DNA from: Geodermatophilus bullaregiensis
GTDB taxonomy: Bacteria > Actinomycetota > Actinomycetes > Mycobacteriales > Geodermatophilaceae
Direction of reading: 5' to 3'
Length of the DNA stretch: 64,000 nucleotides
Assembly: GCF_016907675.1 (NCBI RefSeq)
Contig: NZ_JAFBCJ010000001.1
Span: 1,612,001 to 1,676,000 of the forward strand
Shown here: positions 45,231-53,573 of the stretch, in pieces
How the letters are laid out: each line of letters opens with the position of its first letter
Numbering within the stretch: the stretch's first letter is position 1
Notes under the pieces: generated by a model
Seen by the model: only the letters and a program-made list of their open reading frames with translations
Told to the model about the DNA's origin: nothing
Databases searched by the model: none
Position numbers and translations under genes: made by a program

Positions 45231-46178
45231 TCAGCCGACCCACTCGTCGATCTGGTCGGCGTGGTCGTCGACCCACTGCCGCGCGACGTCGGCGACCTCC
45301 TCGCCGTCGACGTCGACCTGCTTCTGCATCCGCTCCATCTCCTCGACGGAGATGCGCAGGTCGACCAGCAGGTCGGCGAACCCGGGCGCCTGCTCCTGCA
45401 GCTCCGTGCTCGCGGCGATGTTCGCGCTGTAGGAGGGCATCGCGCACGCGCCGTCGCCGGTGGTCAGGCAGCCCTCGGTGTAGGGCGTGGGCTCCTCGAG
45501 CTGGACCATCTCGTACTGCGCGAAGACCGCGTGCGGGTGGTAGAGGTACAGCACGATCGGCTCCTCGCGGCTGTAGGAGTTCTCCAGCTGCGCCAGCTCG
45601 GCCGCCTCGCTGGAGACGACGTGCTCGAGCGTGATGCCGTACCCCGCGAGCCGCTTGGCGTTCTGCTCGGTGGTGATGTATCCGGGGTCGGCGTCGTAGA
45701 ACTTGTTGCCCAGCTGCTCGGCGTAGTCGTTGAGCTGCGTGACGCTGGTCAGCCCCTCGAGCGGGCCGCCGGGCTCGACGGCGTAGGCGGGCACGAACCA
45801 GCCCTGCGCGGCGTCGCCGTAGGTCTGCGAGACGATCTCGACCTGCTCGGCGGCGCTGTCGGCGAGCTCCTGCTGGTTGGGCAGGGCCACCTCGGTCAGC
45901 AGGTCGATGTCCCCGCGCTGCGCACCGGCCCACGCCGCGGCGGGGTCCAGCTGCGTGGTCTGCAGGGACGTCACGCCCAGATCGGGGTTGTCGGCGGCGA
46001 TCTCGCCGAGGATGGCGTTGGTCAGGCCGGCGGCCGTCCAGCTGTACTGGGCGGCCTGGACGGTGATCCCCTCCCCACCACCGGCACCCTCCTCGGCGCT
46101 GCACCCGGTGGCGGTCGCGGCGAGGAGGGCGGCCAGCGCCACCGCGGACGCTCGGGGACGGATCGAGGTGCGCAGCAT
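45231..46178 (-). CDS. betaine-type ABC transporter substrate-binding lipoprotein
   Basis: A 315-residue lipoprotein with signal peptide and lipobox ATATGCSAEE (lipid-modified Cys at 26). The ProX/OpuAC family layout shows in QYSWTAAGLTNAILGEIAAD, DLLTEVALPN, GWFVPAYAVE and IVLYLYHPHAVFA; Trp/Tyr residues in these segments would form the ligand cage. The first gene of the transporter operon, just below a terminator that follows the TauD gene. The ATG at 46178 follows GAGAGAAG. Confidence 0.93.
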   Translation of the reverse strand: MLRTSIRPRASAVALAALLAATATGCSAEEGAGGGEGITVQAAQYSWTAAGLTNAILGEIAADNPDLGVTSLQTTQLDPAAAWAGAQRGDIDLLTEVALPNQQELADSAAEQVEIVSQTYGDAAQGWFVPAYAVEPGGPLEGLTSVTQLNDYAEQLGNKFYDADPGYITTEQNAKRLAGYGITLEHVVSSEAAELAQLENSYSREEPIVLYLYHPHAVFAQYEMVQLEEPTPYTEGCLTTGDGACAMPSYSANIAASTELQEQAPGFADLLVDLRISVEEMERMQKQVDVDGEEVADVARQWVDDHADQIDEWVG

Positions 46179-46234
46179 GGGGTCTTCTCTCGTGGAGGCG
46201 CCGGGTGGGCACGCCGGCGGAGGTGGTCGTGCGA

Positions 46235-46270
46235 CGAGGCGCAGGTCCCCTCGGAGGGACCTGCGCCTCG
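46235..46270. terminator. terminator between TauD gene and transporter operon
   Basis: A 15-bp perfect stem CGAGGCGCAGGTCCC and complement with loop CTCGGA, 43 bases after the dioxygenase stop. The transporter may therefore have its own promoter or depend on read-through. Confidence 0.65.
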
Positions 46271-46313
46271 CCGTGCGGTCAGTTCTCGGTACGAGCGTCG
46301 TCCACCTAGGTGG

Positions 46314-47216
46314 TCAGGCGCCAGTCGGACCGATCGGCTCGTCACCCCGGAGCGTGATGCGGTGCATGACCCGCCGCTGGTCGCCGTAGTCGCGGTTGGC
46401 GTAGTGCACGGTCGAGCGGTTGTCCCACATGACGACGTCGCCGACCGACCACCGGTGCCGCACGACGTGCTCCGGCTTGGTGATGTGGGCGTAGAAGAGG
46501 TCGAGCAGGTACCGGCTCTCGGCGTCGGAGACGCCCGCGATGTGGGAGACGAAGCCGGGGTTGACGAACAGACCCTTGCGGCCGGTCTCCGGGTGCACCC
46601 GCACGACCGGGTGCTCGACGGGGACGAACGCCTGGAACTGCTCGCTCTCCCACTTCGTCCGCGCCTCGCGCTGGGCGAGGTAGTAGCCGAACTCCCGCGT
46701 GCCGTCGTGCACCGCGACCAGCTGGTCGGCCAGGCGCCGCACCGGCTCGCTGAGCGACTCGTAGGCGAGCTGGAGGTCGGCCCACTGGGTGTCGCCACCG
46801 GTGGGCGGCAGGACGACCGCCCGCAGGACCGAGCCCAGCGGCGGGCGGCGGACGAAGGTGACGTCGGTGTGCCAGACGTCGGCGAAGCCGCCCTGGGCGC
46901 TGTCGAGGGCGTAGATCTCCGGGTGCTCCTCGTCGACGCCCGGCACCACCGGGTGCGACTCGGTCACCTCGCCCAGCCGCCGGCCGAGCGCGACCTGGCT
47001 GTCGGGGTGCAGGTCGTGCTGGCCGGAGAAGAACAGCACCTTGTGCTCGGCGAGCGCGGTGCGGATGGCGCGGACCTGGTCGTCGGTGACGCGGGCGAGG
47101 TCGACGCCGTGGACGCGGGCGCCGAAGCGGGGCTCGAGCCGCTCGATGTCGAGGACGCCGCGAGCGGGCGCGAGGGCGGGGGCAGGGGCGGTCGTGGGTG
47201 CTGCGAGCAGGGTCAC
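46314..47216 (-). CDS. TauD/TfdA family Fe(II)/2-oxoglutarate dioxygenase
   Basis: A 300-residue dioxygenase. The iron triad is His116 and Asp118 in DVWHTDVTFV with His285 in RRVMHRITLRG, and the 2-oxoglutarate Arg follows in ITLRG. Members oxidise taurine, alkylsulfates or phenoxyacetates; sulfonate or sulfate ester cleavage releases sulfite or sulfate. A Cys-containing leaderless leader peptide precedes it by 45 nt, and a betaine-type transporter follows, so an organosulfur substrate is likely. The GTG lies after GGAGACCTCCC. Confidence 0.92.
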   Translation of the reverse strand: MTLLAAPTTAPAPALAPARGVLDIERLEPRFGARVHGVDLARVTDDQVRAIRTALAEHKVLFFSGQHDLHPDSQVALGRRLGEVTESHPVVPGVDEEHPEIYALDSAQGGFADVWHTDVTFVRRPPLGSVLRAVVLPPTGGDTQWADLQLAYESLSEPVRRLADQLVAVHDGTREFGYYLAQREARTKWESEQFQAFVPVEHPVVRVHPETGRKGLFVNPGFVSHIAGVSDAESRYLLDLFYAHITKPEHVVRHRWSVGDVVMWDNRSTVHYANRDYGDQRRVMHRITLRGDEPIGPTGA

Positions 47217-47261
47217 GGGAGGTCTCCGGGCGTTGCTGGGGGATGGCGGGCTGGACGGACG

Positions 47262-47351
47262 TCAGGCCGTACAGAGCGCGCTGGCGCACCGCAGCAGGTC
47301 GACGTGGCGGCGCTCCACGAGCGCAAACCGCACAATCCCGACCAGAGACAT
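47262..47351 (-). CDS. leader peptide (putative cysteine-responsive attenuator)
   Basis: A 29-residue peptide, MSLVGIVRFALVERRHVDLL then RCASALCTA. The pattern RRHVDLLR-x-x-SALC matches the short leader peptides found before sulfur assimilation genes of actinobacteria, where Cys codons near the end stall ribosomes when cysteine is scarce. Its ATG lies 7 nt after TACGGT (47364-47359), so it is leaderless. It ends 45 nt before the TauD start. Confidence 0.85.
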   Translation of the reverse strand: MSLVGIVRFALVERRHVDLLRCASALCTA

Positions 47352-47447
47352 GGGGATTACCGTAGCGGGCGTCCCTGGTGCCGTGTCAGCAGGGTCACGT
47401 CGATCGCGCCGGGAGGGCGGCTCCTCGTACGAGGAGCGGGAGAACGC
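47352..47447 (-). promoter_or_regulatory. promoter of the TauD leader and an 18-bp palindrome
   Basis: TGACAC at 47388-47383 and TACGGT at 47364-47359 are 18 bases apart, a good vegetative promoter. Upstream, GCTCCTCGTACGAGGAGC at 47420-47437 is a perfect palindrome 56 bases above the -10 box, a candidate operator. Confidence 0.55.
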
Positions 47448-47481
47448 GACGAGGGCCGGCGCACCAGCGCCGGCCCTCGTC
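47448..47481. terminator. terminator after tRNA-fMet copy 2
   Basis: A perfect 15-bp stem GACGAGGGCCGGCGC and complement with an ACCA loop, five bases after the tRNA 3' end. It separates the tRNA from the TauD leader promoter. Confidence 0.7.
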
Positions 47482-47486
47482 CGTGG

Positions 47487-47560
47487 TAGCGGGGGCAGGA
47501 TTCGAACCTGCGACCTCTGGGTTATGAGCCCAGCGAGCTACCGAGCTGCTCCACCCCGCG
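47487..47560 (-). tRNA. initiator tRNA-Met (CAU), copy 2
   Basis: A 74-nt tRNA, the same sequence as copy 1 except for the compensating pair at 49-65 (G-C here, A-T in copy 1), which keeps the T-stem intact. GGG/CCC anticodon stem and unpaired position 1 mark it as initiator. CCA is not encoded. Confidence 0.95.
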
Positions 47561-47639
47561 TCGGTGAGACCACCCTACCCCGCCCCACGCCGGGGCGGGG
47601 GGCGGGGGTGCGTCCGGGACGCACCCCCGCTCCCGGGCG

Positions 47640-50612
47640 TCAGCCGGTCGGGGGCGCCGCCCCACCCGCCTGGGCGGCCTCGTACGCCTCGACGGCGGCC
47701 TGCAGCCGGGCGAGCGCGGCGCCCTGGGCGGCGAAGTCACCGCTGCGCTGGGCGTCGGACAGGGCCTGCAGCGCCGCGTCGAGCTCGGCCACCGCGGCGT
47801 CCAGCCCCGGCGCGGGCGTCCCGCCGTCCGCCGGTGGGGTCGTCGGCTCGGCCGGTGTGGTCGGCTCGGTCGGTGGCGTCGGTTCCTCGGTGTCCGGCGT
47901 CGTCCCGGTGTCGCCGCTGTCGGTGGCCGCCTCGCCCGCCCCGGCCCCGAAGACCTGGTCGAGGGCGTCGGAGAGGGTGTCGGCGTAGCCGACCCGCCCG
48001 CCGTAGTTGACCAGCACCTTGCGCAGCAGCGGGAAGGAGTTCTCCCCCGTCCCCTCCACGTACAGCGGCTGGACGTAGAGCAGGCCGTTGCCGCCGAGCG
48101 GCAGGGTCAGCAGGTTGCCGAACACCGCCTGCGAGTCCCGGCTGTTGAACAGCGTCAGGTCACGCGCGACCTCGTCGTTGGTGTTGAACGACTGCTGCAC
48201 CTGCTGCGGTCCGCGGAAGGGCGTGTTGCCCGGCAGCCGCAGCACCTGGATCGAGCCGTAGGTGTCCGGGTCGCTGGACGCGGAGATGAAGGCCGACAGG
48301 TTCTGCCGGCGGAAGGCGTTGAGCGCGCTGGTCAGCTGGAACGTCGGGCCACCGTCCTCCTCGGCCCGAGCGGCCAGGATGTAGTACGGCGGCTGCGCCT
48401 CCTCGGTGTCGACCGTCGGGTCGGCCGGCACCGCCCAGCGGTCGTTCTGGTTGTAGAAGTCCGTCGGGTTGCTCACGTGGTAGCGGGTCAGGATGTCCCG
48501 CTGCAGCTTGAACAGGTCCTCGGGGTACCGGACGTGGCTGACGAGCTCCTCGCTCATGGCCTCACGCGGCTCGACCACGCCCGGGAAGGCGGCCGTGTAC
48601 GCCTTGAGCACCGGGTCGTTCTCGTCCCACTCGAAGAGGGTCACCTCGCCGCTGTAGGCGTCGACGGTGGCCTTGACCGAGTTGCGGATGTAGTTGAACT
48701 GGTCGTTGGGCAGCGCGGTCGTACCCGTGCCGGTCAGCGCATCGGCCGCCGCCTCGCCGAGCTCCATCCGCTCGGCGTAGGGGTAGGCGTCCGACGTCGT
48801 GTAGCCGTCGAGGATCCAGGTCACCCGGCCGTCGACCACCGCCGGGTAGGGGTCGCCGTCGACCTCGAGGAACGGCGCGGCCTTCTCCACCCGCTGGCGC
48901 GGGTCGCGGACGTAGAGCACCTTCGAGGCGTCGTTGACCGCGCCGGAGAGCAGGAAGTTCCGCTCCCGGTAGTGGATCGCGAAGGTCAGCTGGCGGAAGA
49001 AGCTGCCGATCGCGACGCCGCCCTCGCCGTCGTAGGTGTTGTTCACCTCGCCGTCGGAGCCGTCCTCCGGCCGGTCGAACTCCCGCGGCTCGGCACCCTC
49101 GGGAGCACCCACGACCGAGTAGACGTCCTGACCGCCGTTCTGGATCAGCTCGCCGTAGTAGATCCGGGCCTGGTCGACGTCGATGTCGCCGGTCGTGGGC
49201 AGGTCGCGGCTGGTGAAGTTCGGCTCGCCGCCCTCCTGGCCGGTCACCACCTGGTTGGCCGGTGCCGCGACGAAGCCGTTGCCGTGCGTGTAGACGGTGT
49301 GCCGGTTGATCCAGGTGTCCTGGTTCTCGGACAGGCTGCCGCTGTCGAGCTCCCGGACGGCGACGACGTAGTCGCGGGTCTCCCCGTTGATCGTGTAGCG
49401 GTCGATGTCGAGCTTCTCCGGGAAGCCGTAGACGTTGCGGATCTGCTGGCGGGCGGTGAAGGTCCCGGCCAGCACGTTGGGGTCGAGCAGACGGGCGTTC
49501 GGGATCGTCGCGTCGTCGGCCCGCAGCTCGGCCAGCGCGGCGTCGGTGTCGACGTCGTCGCCGGTGGTCTGCTGGGCGAAGTCGACGTAGTCGACGTCGG
49601 TCAGCCCGTAGGCCGCCCGGGTAGAGGTGATCGCCCGCTCGATGTAGGCCGCCTCGCGCTGGTCGGCGCTCGGGCGGACGACGAACTGCTGCACGATCGC
49701 CGGGTACGCCACGCCGATCACCAGGCTCGAGAGCAGCAGGAGCACCAGGGCCGCGGCGGGCAGCCGGAAGTTGCGGACGACGACGTTGGCGAAGAACGCG
49801 ACCGCGCAGAACGCGGCGGCGAACACCAGGATCGTCTTGGCCGGCAGCAGCGCGTTGACGTCGGTGTAGCTGGCGCCGCTGAACAGCCCGCCGCGGTCGG
49901 AGTAGACCAGGCTGTACCGGTCGAGCCAGTAGGCGACCGCCTTGAGCGCCACGAACAGGCCCAGCAGCACCGACAGCTGCACCATGGCCGCGCCGGTGAG
50001 CTTCTGCCCCGGCGTCTGCAGCCGCAGCCCGCCGAAGACGTAGTGGGTGAGCAGCGAGCCGATCAGCGACAGCAGCACGATCGCGAAGCCGAAGCTGACC
50101 AGCAGCCGGTAGAAGGGGTACTCGAAGACGAAGAAGGACAGGTCCAGGCCGAACTGCGGATCGACCTGGCCGAAGGGCACGGCGTTGCGGAAGGTCAGCC
50201 AGGTCTCCCAGCTGCCCTGCGCGGTGAAGCCGGCGAACAGGCCGACGACGACGGCGACGGCGGTCAGGACCAGGGTGCGCCGGGGCTCGAGCGACTGGCG
50301 GTAGCGCTCGAGGTTCTGCTGTTCCAGCGACATCGGCCGGAACGCCGGGCGGAACCGGTACGCGAGGTGGATCGCCAGCGCGGTGAGTCCGCCGGTGGCC
50401 ACACCGGCCACCGCGAACAGCAGCGCGCGGGTCTGGAGCTCGGTCCAGAAGACCTCGGTGTAGCCGGTCTCGTCGAACCACAGGTAGTCGACGTAGACGT
50501 TGGTCAACGTCCCGATGGCCGTGAACAGCACCAGCAGCACGGCGATGGACCCGATGACCACCTTCGCGCGCCGCGACAGCGTCGGCACGGACACGGGGGG
50601 CCGCATGGCCAC
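47640..50612 (-). CDS. UPF0182 family membrane protein
   Basis: A 990-residue protein matching UPF0182 (COG1615; M. tuberculosis Rv3193c). Seven or so helices fill the first 330 residues (VVIGSIAVLLVLFTAIGTL, LDLSFFVFEYPFYRLLVSFG and others). A large extracytoplasmic domain (about 330-880) follows and the C-terminus is a Thr/Pro/Glu-rich linker. Function unknown. The GTG at 50612 lies 7 nt after AGGAGACC; ATG at 50606 is an alternative. It neighbours the PDZ-Lon gene as in mycobacteria. Confidence 0.93.
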   Translation of the reverse strand: MAMRPPVSVPTLSRRAKVVIGSIAVLLVLFTAIGTLTNVYVDYLWFDETGYTEVFWTELQTRALLFAVAGVATGGLTALAIHLAYRFRPAFRPMSLEQQNLERYRQSLEPRRTLVLTAVAVVVGLFAGFTAQGSWETWLTFRNAVPFGQVDPQFGLDLSFFVFEYPFYRLLVSFGFAIVLLSLIGSLLTHYVFGGLRLQTPGQKLTGAAMVQLSVLLGLFVALKAVAYWLDRYSLVYSDRGGLFSGASYTDVNALLPAKTILVFAAAFCAVAFFANVVVRNFRLPAAALVLLLLSSLVIGVAYPAIVQQFVVRPSADQREAAYIERAITSTRAAYGLTDVDYVDFAQQTTGDDVDTDAALAELRADDATIPNARLLDPNVLAGTFTARQQIRNVYGFPEKLDIDRYTINGETRDYVVAVRELDSGSLSENQDTWINRHTVYTHGNGFVAAPANQVVTGQEGGEPNFTSRDLPTTGDIDVDQARIYYGELIQNGGQDVYSVVGAPEGAEPREFDRPEDGSDGEVNNTYDGEGGVAIGSFFRQLTFAIHYRERNFLLSGAVNDASKVLYVRDPRQRVEKAAPFLEVDGDPYPAVVDGRVTWILDGYTTSDAYPYAERMELGEAAADALTGTGTTALPNDQFNYIRNSVKATVDAYSGEVTLFEWDENDPVLKAYTAAFPGVVEPREAMSEELVSHVRYPEDLFKLQRDILTRYHVSNPTDFYNQNDRWAVPADPTVDTEEAQPPYYILAARAEEDGGPTFQLTSALNAFRRQNLSAFISASSDPDTYGSIQVLRLPGNTPFRGPQQVQQSFNTNDEVARDLTLFNSRDSQAVFGNLLTLPLGGNGLLYVQPLYVEGTGENSFPLLRKVLVNYGGRVGYADTLSDALDQVFGAGAGEAATDSGDTGTTPDTEEPTPPTEPTTPAEPTTPPADGGTPAPGLDAAVAELDAALQALSDAQRSGDFAAQGAALARLQAAVEAYEAAQAGGAAPPTG

Positions 50613-50939
50613 GAGCGGTCTCCTTCAGTTGCGGGTGCGGCGGTGCACCGGGGTGCGCCGTCGCGGGTGGGGCGACCGCGGGTCTGGCTGTGCGGTCTGG
50701 CTCTGCGTTCTCGTTCGAGTGTTCCTGCGTGGGGTGGTGCGGAGGGGGTGGTGCCGTGTGGGACCGATCGATCGGGCAGGGGCTCCGGTCGGGCCGGGCA
50801 CCGTCCGGTGTCGCCCCGACCAACGTCCGGCGCGGCACCGGGTTCCCCGGGAGTCCCCTGCCGGCCGCCAGCTTCCCCTAAGCGGCCGGGTGCACGGCGG
50901 GCGGCTGCCCTCGCCCGCCGCCCGCGCGGCCGCCGGACC
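50613..50939. other. gene-free stretch of 327 bp
   Basis: No credible gene. On the minus strand GGGAAC (50847-50842) and GTT (50824-50822), 17 bases apart, resemble a SigR promoter but the spacing is short. The 9-mer AGCCAGACC occurs twice near 50690. GAAGGAGACC serves UPF0182. No terminator is obvious after the PDZ gene. Confidence 0.4.
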
Positions 50940-51965
50940 TCAGCAGCCCACGGGGGTCCGGCCCTCGCGCAGGTCGGTCAGGGCGGCCAGGGCGTCGTCG
51001 AGGTCCGCGACCCGGGCCAGGGTCAGGCCGGGCTGCGGAGCGGCGAGGGCGTCGGCGCAGTTGTCGGCCGGCACGAGGAAGAGCTCGGCGCGGATCTCCG
51101 CCGCGGCGACCATCTTGAGCTGGATGCCGCCGATCGGGCCCACCGTGCCGACCTCGTCGATCGTGCCGCTCCCGGCCACGACGGCGCCCTCGGTCAGGTC
51201 GGTGTCGCCCACCAGGTCGAGGATGCCGAGGGTGAGCATCAGGCCCGCCGAGGGGCCGCCGACGTCGGCGACGTCGATGTCGACGTCGAAGGGCGCCGAG
51301 GGCTGCTGGCCGACCAGCACGCCGAGCACCGAGCCGTCGCGGCCGGGCGCCGCGGCGGTGGTGACCGTGGCGGTCCCGGGCTCGCCCAGCCGGGTGTAGC
51401 CCACCTCGACGGCGGTGCCGGCCGGGATGGCGGTGAGCACGGCGGTCAGGACGTCGTCGTCCGGGGTCGGCTGCCCCTCGACCGACTCGATCGCGTCGCC
51501 CTCCTCGAGCAGGCCGACCGACGGCGAGTCGTCACTGGACACCCCCCGGACGACCACCTTCACCGGGTACCCCAGCTCCCCCAGCGCGGCGGCCTCCGCC
51601 GACTCCTCCGAGGTGAGGAAGGCCTGCCGGTTGGCCTCCTCGATCTCCTCCTCGGTCTGGTCGGGCGGGTACACCGACTCCTCCGGGACGACGCTGACCT
51701 CGTCGTCGAACCAGCCGCGGACCGCCTCGACCAGGCTCAGCCCGGCCCGGCCGACGCCGACGGTGGTCAGGTTGAGGTTGCCGCTGGTGTCGTTGCGCTC
51801 GCGCCCGCGCACGGAGATGACCGGGTCGCCGTCGATCTCGCCCAGGGTGTCGAACGTCGGGCCGGGCACCTGGGCGACGTAGGGCACCGGCAGCGCCGCA
51901 CCGAGGACACCGGCGACCAGCAGCAGCACCACACCGACGGCGAGGACGGCGATCCGACGGGTCAC
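50940..51965 (-). CDS. PDZ-domain Lon-like serine protease (YlbL family)
   Basis: A 341-residue membrane-anchored protease. One N-terminal helix (IAVLAVGVVLLLVAGVLGAA), a PDZ domain (about 130-210, VKVVVRGVSSDDSP, LLEEGDAIESVEG), then a Lon catalytic domain with Ser in DVGGPSAGLMLTLGILD and Lys in GGIQLKMVAAAE. It corresponds to Rv3194c. The GTG is 8 nt after TAAGCT (51979-51974), so the message is leaderless; hairpin repeats lie just upstream. Confidence 0.93.
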   Translation of the reverse strand: MTRRIAVLAVGVVLLLVAGVLGAALPVPYVAQVPGPTFDTLGEIDGDPVISVRGRERNDTSGNLNLTTVGVGRAGLSLVEAVRGWFDDEVSVVPEESVYPPDQTEEEIEEANRQAFLTSEESAEAAALGELGYPVKVVVRGVSSDDSPSVGLLEEGDAIESVEGQPTPDDDVLTAVLTAIPAGTAVEVGYTRLGEPGTATVTTAAAPGRDGSVLGVLVGQQPSAPFDVDIDVADVGGPSAGLMLTLGILDLVGDTDLTEGAVVAGSGTIDEVGTVGPIGGIQLKMVAAAEIRAELFLVPADNCADALAAPQPGLTLARVADLDDALAALTDLREGRTPVGC

Positions 51966-51980
51966 GACCGGCCAGCTTAG

Positions 51981-52041
51981 AGAAAGGACCTCCCTGCCTC
52001 CCACCGCTCGCCGGCTCGCGGCGGGCCCCTGCAGGGAGGCC
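51981..52041 (+). repeat. dispersed hairpin repeat, copy 6 (tandem pair, first)
   Basis: GAAAGGACCTCCCTGCC, the CCACCGCTCGCCGGCTCGCGG middle and CTGCAGGGAGGCC end. Unlike the others it lies between divergent genes (PDZ protease and DUF2342), not after a stop codon, and it is followed at once by copy 7. Confidence 0.7.
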
Positions 52042-52094
52042 GTCCCTGCCCCCCACCGCTCGCCGGCTCGCGGCGGGCCCCTGCCGGAGGGCCG
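52042..52094 (+). repeat. dispersed hairpin repeat, copy 7 (tandem pair, second)
   Basis: GTCCCTGCCCCCCACCGCTC, the same CCGGCTCGCGGCGGG middle as copy 6, and CTGCCGGAGGGCC. It lacks the AAGGA leader. The two copies share about 30 identical consecutive positions, so a recent tandem duplication is likely. Confidence 0.65.
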
Positions 52095-52168
52095 GCGTCC
52101 GCCCGGAGCGGACAGCCGGCCGCCACGATCGGGCTCCGGTGGGGTGATCACGCGTCTACCGTGGGGGC

Positions 52169-53560
52169 ATGAGCGACCTGCCGTTCGGCTTCGGGATGTC
52201 CGACCGCGACCCCGAGCGCCGTGACCAGCCGGGCTCGAACCCCGCCGACCCCTTCGGCTTCGGTGCGCTGTTCGGCGCCGGTGGTGCCGGGGGCGGCACG
52301 CCCGAGGAGCTGCTGGGCAAGATGCCGCTGTTCGCCGAGCTGCAGAAGCTCATGAACTGGTCCGGCGGCCCGGTCAACTGGGACCTCGCCCGCCAGGGCG
52401 CGATCAGCGCGCTGGCCACCGGCACCCAGCCCACGTCGGAGGCCGAGCGGGCCGCCGTGGCCGAGGCGCTGCGGCTGGCCGACCTGTGGCTGGACCAGGC
52501 CACCGACCTCCCCTCCGGGGTCGAGCGCACGCTGGCCTGGTCGCGCGTGGACTGGGTCGAGCAGACGCTGCCGGCCTGGAGCGCGCTCATCGACCCGCTG
52601 GCCGAGAAGGTCGTCGCCGCGATGACCAGCGCGCTGCCGCAGGAGGCCATGGCGATGGCCGGCCCGCTGGCCGGGATCATGGGCCGGATGGGCGGACTGA
52701 TGTTCGGCGCCCAGGTCGGCCAGGCGTTCGGCCGGCTCGCCGGCGAGGTCCTCACCGGCACCGAGGTCGGCCTGCCCCTGGCGCCGGCCGGCGCCGGCGC
52801 GCTGGTGCCGCAGAACGTGGCCGCCTTCGCCGAGGGCCTGGACCGGCCCGCCGACGAGGTGCGCCTGTTCCTGGCCCTGCGGGAGGCCGCCTCGCTGCGG
52901 CTGTTCGCGCACGTGCCGTGGCTGCGCCAGCAGCTGCACGACGCCGTCCACGCCTACGCCCGCGGGATCACCATCGACCGCGAGGCGATCGAGCGCGGGC
53001 TCACCGACGCGATGGGCTCGATGGGCGGCGGCTTCGACCCGTCCGACCCGGAGAGCATCCAGGAGCTGCTCGGCAGCGGGCTGCTCGAGCCGGAGGAGAC
53101 GCCGGAGCAGCAGATGGCGCTGCGCCGGCTGGAGACGCTGCTGGCGCTGGTCGAGGGCTGGGTGGACGCCGTCGTCGCGGCGGCGGCCGGCGAGCGGCTG
53201 CCCGGGCACGACGCCCTGGCCGAGACCATGCGCCGCCGCCGCGCCTCCGGCGGCCCGGCCGAGCAGACCTTCGCCACCCTGGTCGGCCTGCAGCTGCGCC
53301 CGCGCCGGCTCCGCGACGCGGCCACCGTGTGGGGAGCCATGGCGCAGCGGTACGGCACCGCCGAGCGGGACCGGCTCTGGTCGCACCCCGACCTGCTGCC
53401 CACCTCCGAGGACCTCGACGAGCCGATGGACTTCGTCGCCCGCCAGGCCGTCGACGACGAGCTGCGCCGGCTCACCGCCGACGACGCCGGCCCCCGGACG
53501 CCGGAGACGCCGGGCGACGACACCGACGAGGGGCCGGACGGGGACGCCGCCGCCCGCTGA
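52169..53560 (+). CDS. DUF2342 protein (zincin-like, F420-associated)
   Basis: A 463-residue protein of the DUF2342 family, described as zinc-dependent metalloprotease-like or coenzyme F420 associated. Family sequence runs LMNWSGGPVNWDLARQGA, MGGLMFGAQVGQAFG and FLALREAASLRLFAHVPWL. No HEXXH motif is visible. The ATG lies 6 nt after TACCGT (52157-52162), a leaderless start divergent from the PDZ protease. It corresponds to Rv3195. Confidence 0.9.
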   Translation: MSDLPFGFGMSDRDPERRDQPGSNPADPFGFGALFGAGGAGGGTPEELLGKMPLFAELQKLMNWSGGPVNWDLARQGAISALATGTQPTSEAERAAVAEALRLADLWLDQATDLPSGVERTLAWSRVDWVEQTLPAWSALIDPLAEKVVAAMTSALPQEAMAMAGPLAGIMGRMGGLMFGAQVGQAFGRLAGEVLTGTEVGLPLAPAGAGALVPQNVAAFAEGLDRPADEVRLFLALREAASLRLFAHVPWLRQQLHDAVHAYARGITIDREAIERGLTDAMGSMGGGFDPSDPESIQELLGSGLLEPEETPEQQMALRRLETLLALVEGWVDAVVAAAAGERLPGHDALAETMRRRRASGGPAEQTFATLVGLQLRPRRLRDAATVWGAMAQRYGTAERDRLWSHPDLLPTSEDLDEPMDFVARQAVDDELRRLTADDAGPRTPETPGDDTDEGPDGDAAAR

Positions 53561-53573
53561 GCCGACCGCGGAT

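Noticed and set aside
50822-50847. SigR-like promoter (GGGAAC, then GTT) upstream of UPF0182
   Set aside because: Only 17 bases apart and one base off in the -35, with a 210-nt leader. Too weak to claim.
52169-53560. Zinc metalloprotease motif in the DUF2342 protein
   Set aside because: No HEXXH motif is present; the name is a family description and not evidence of activity here.
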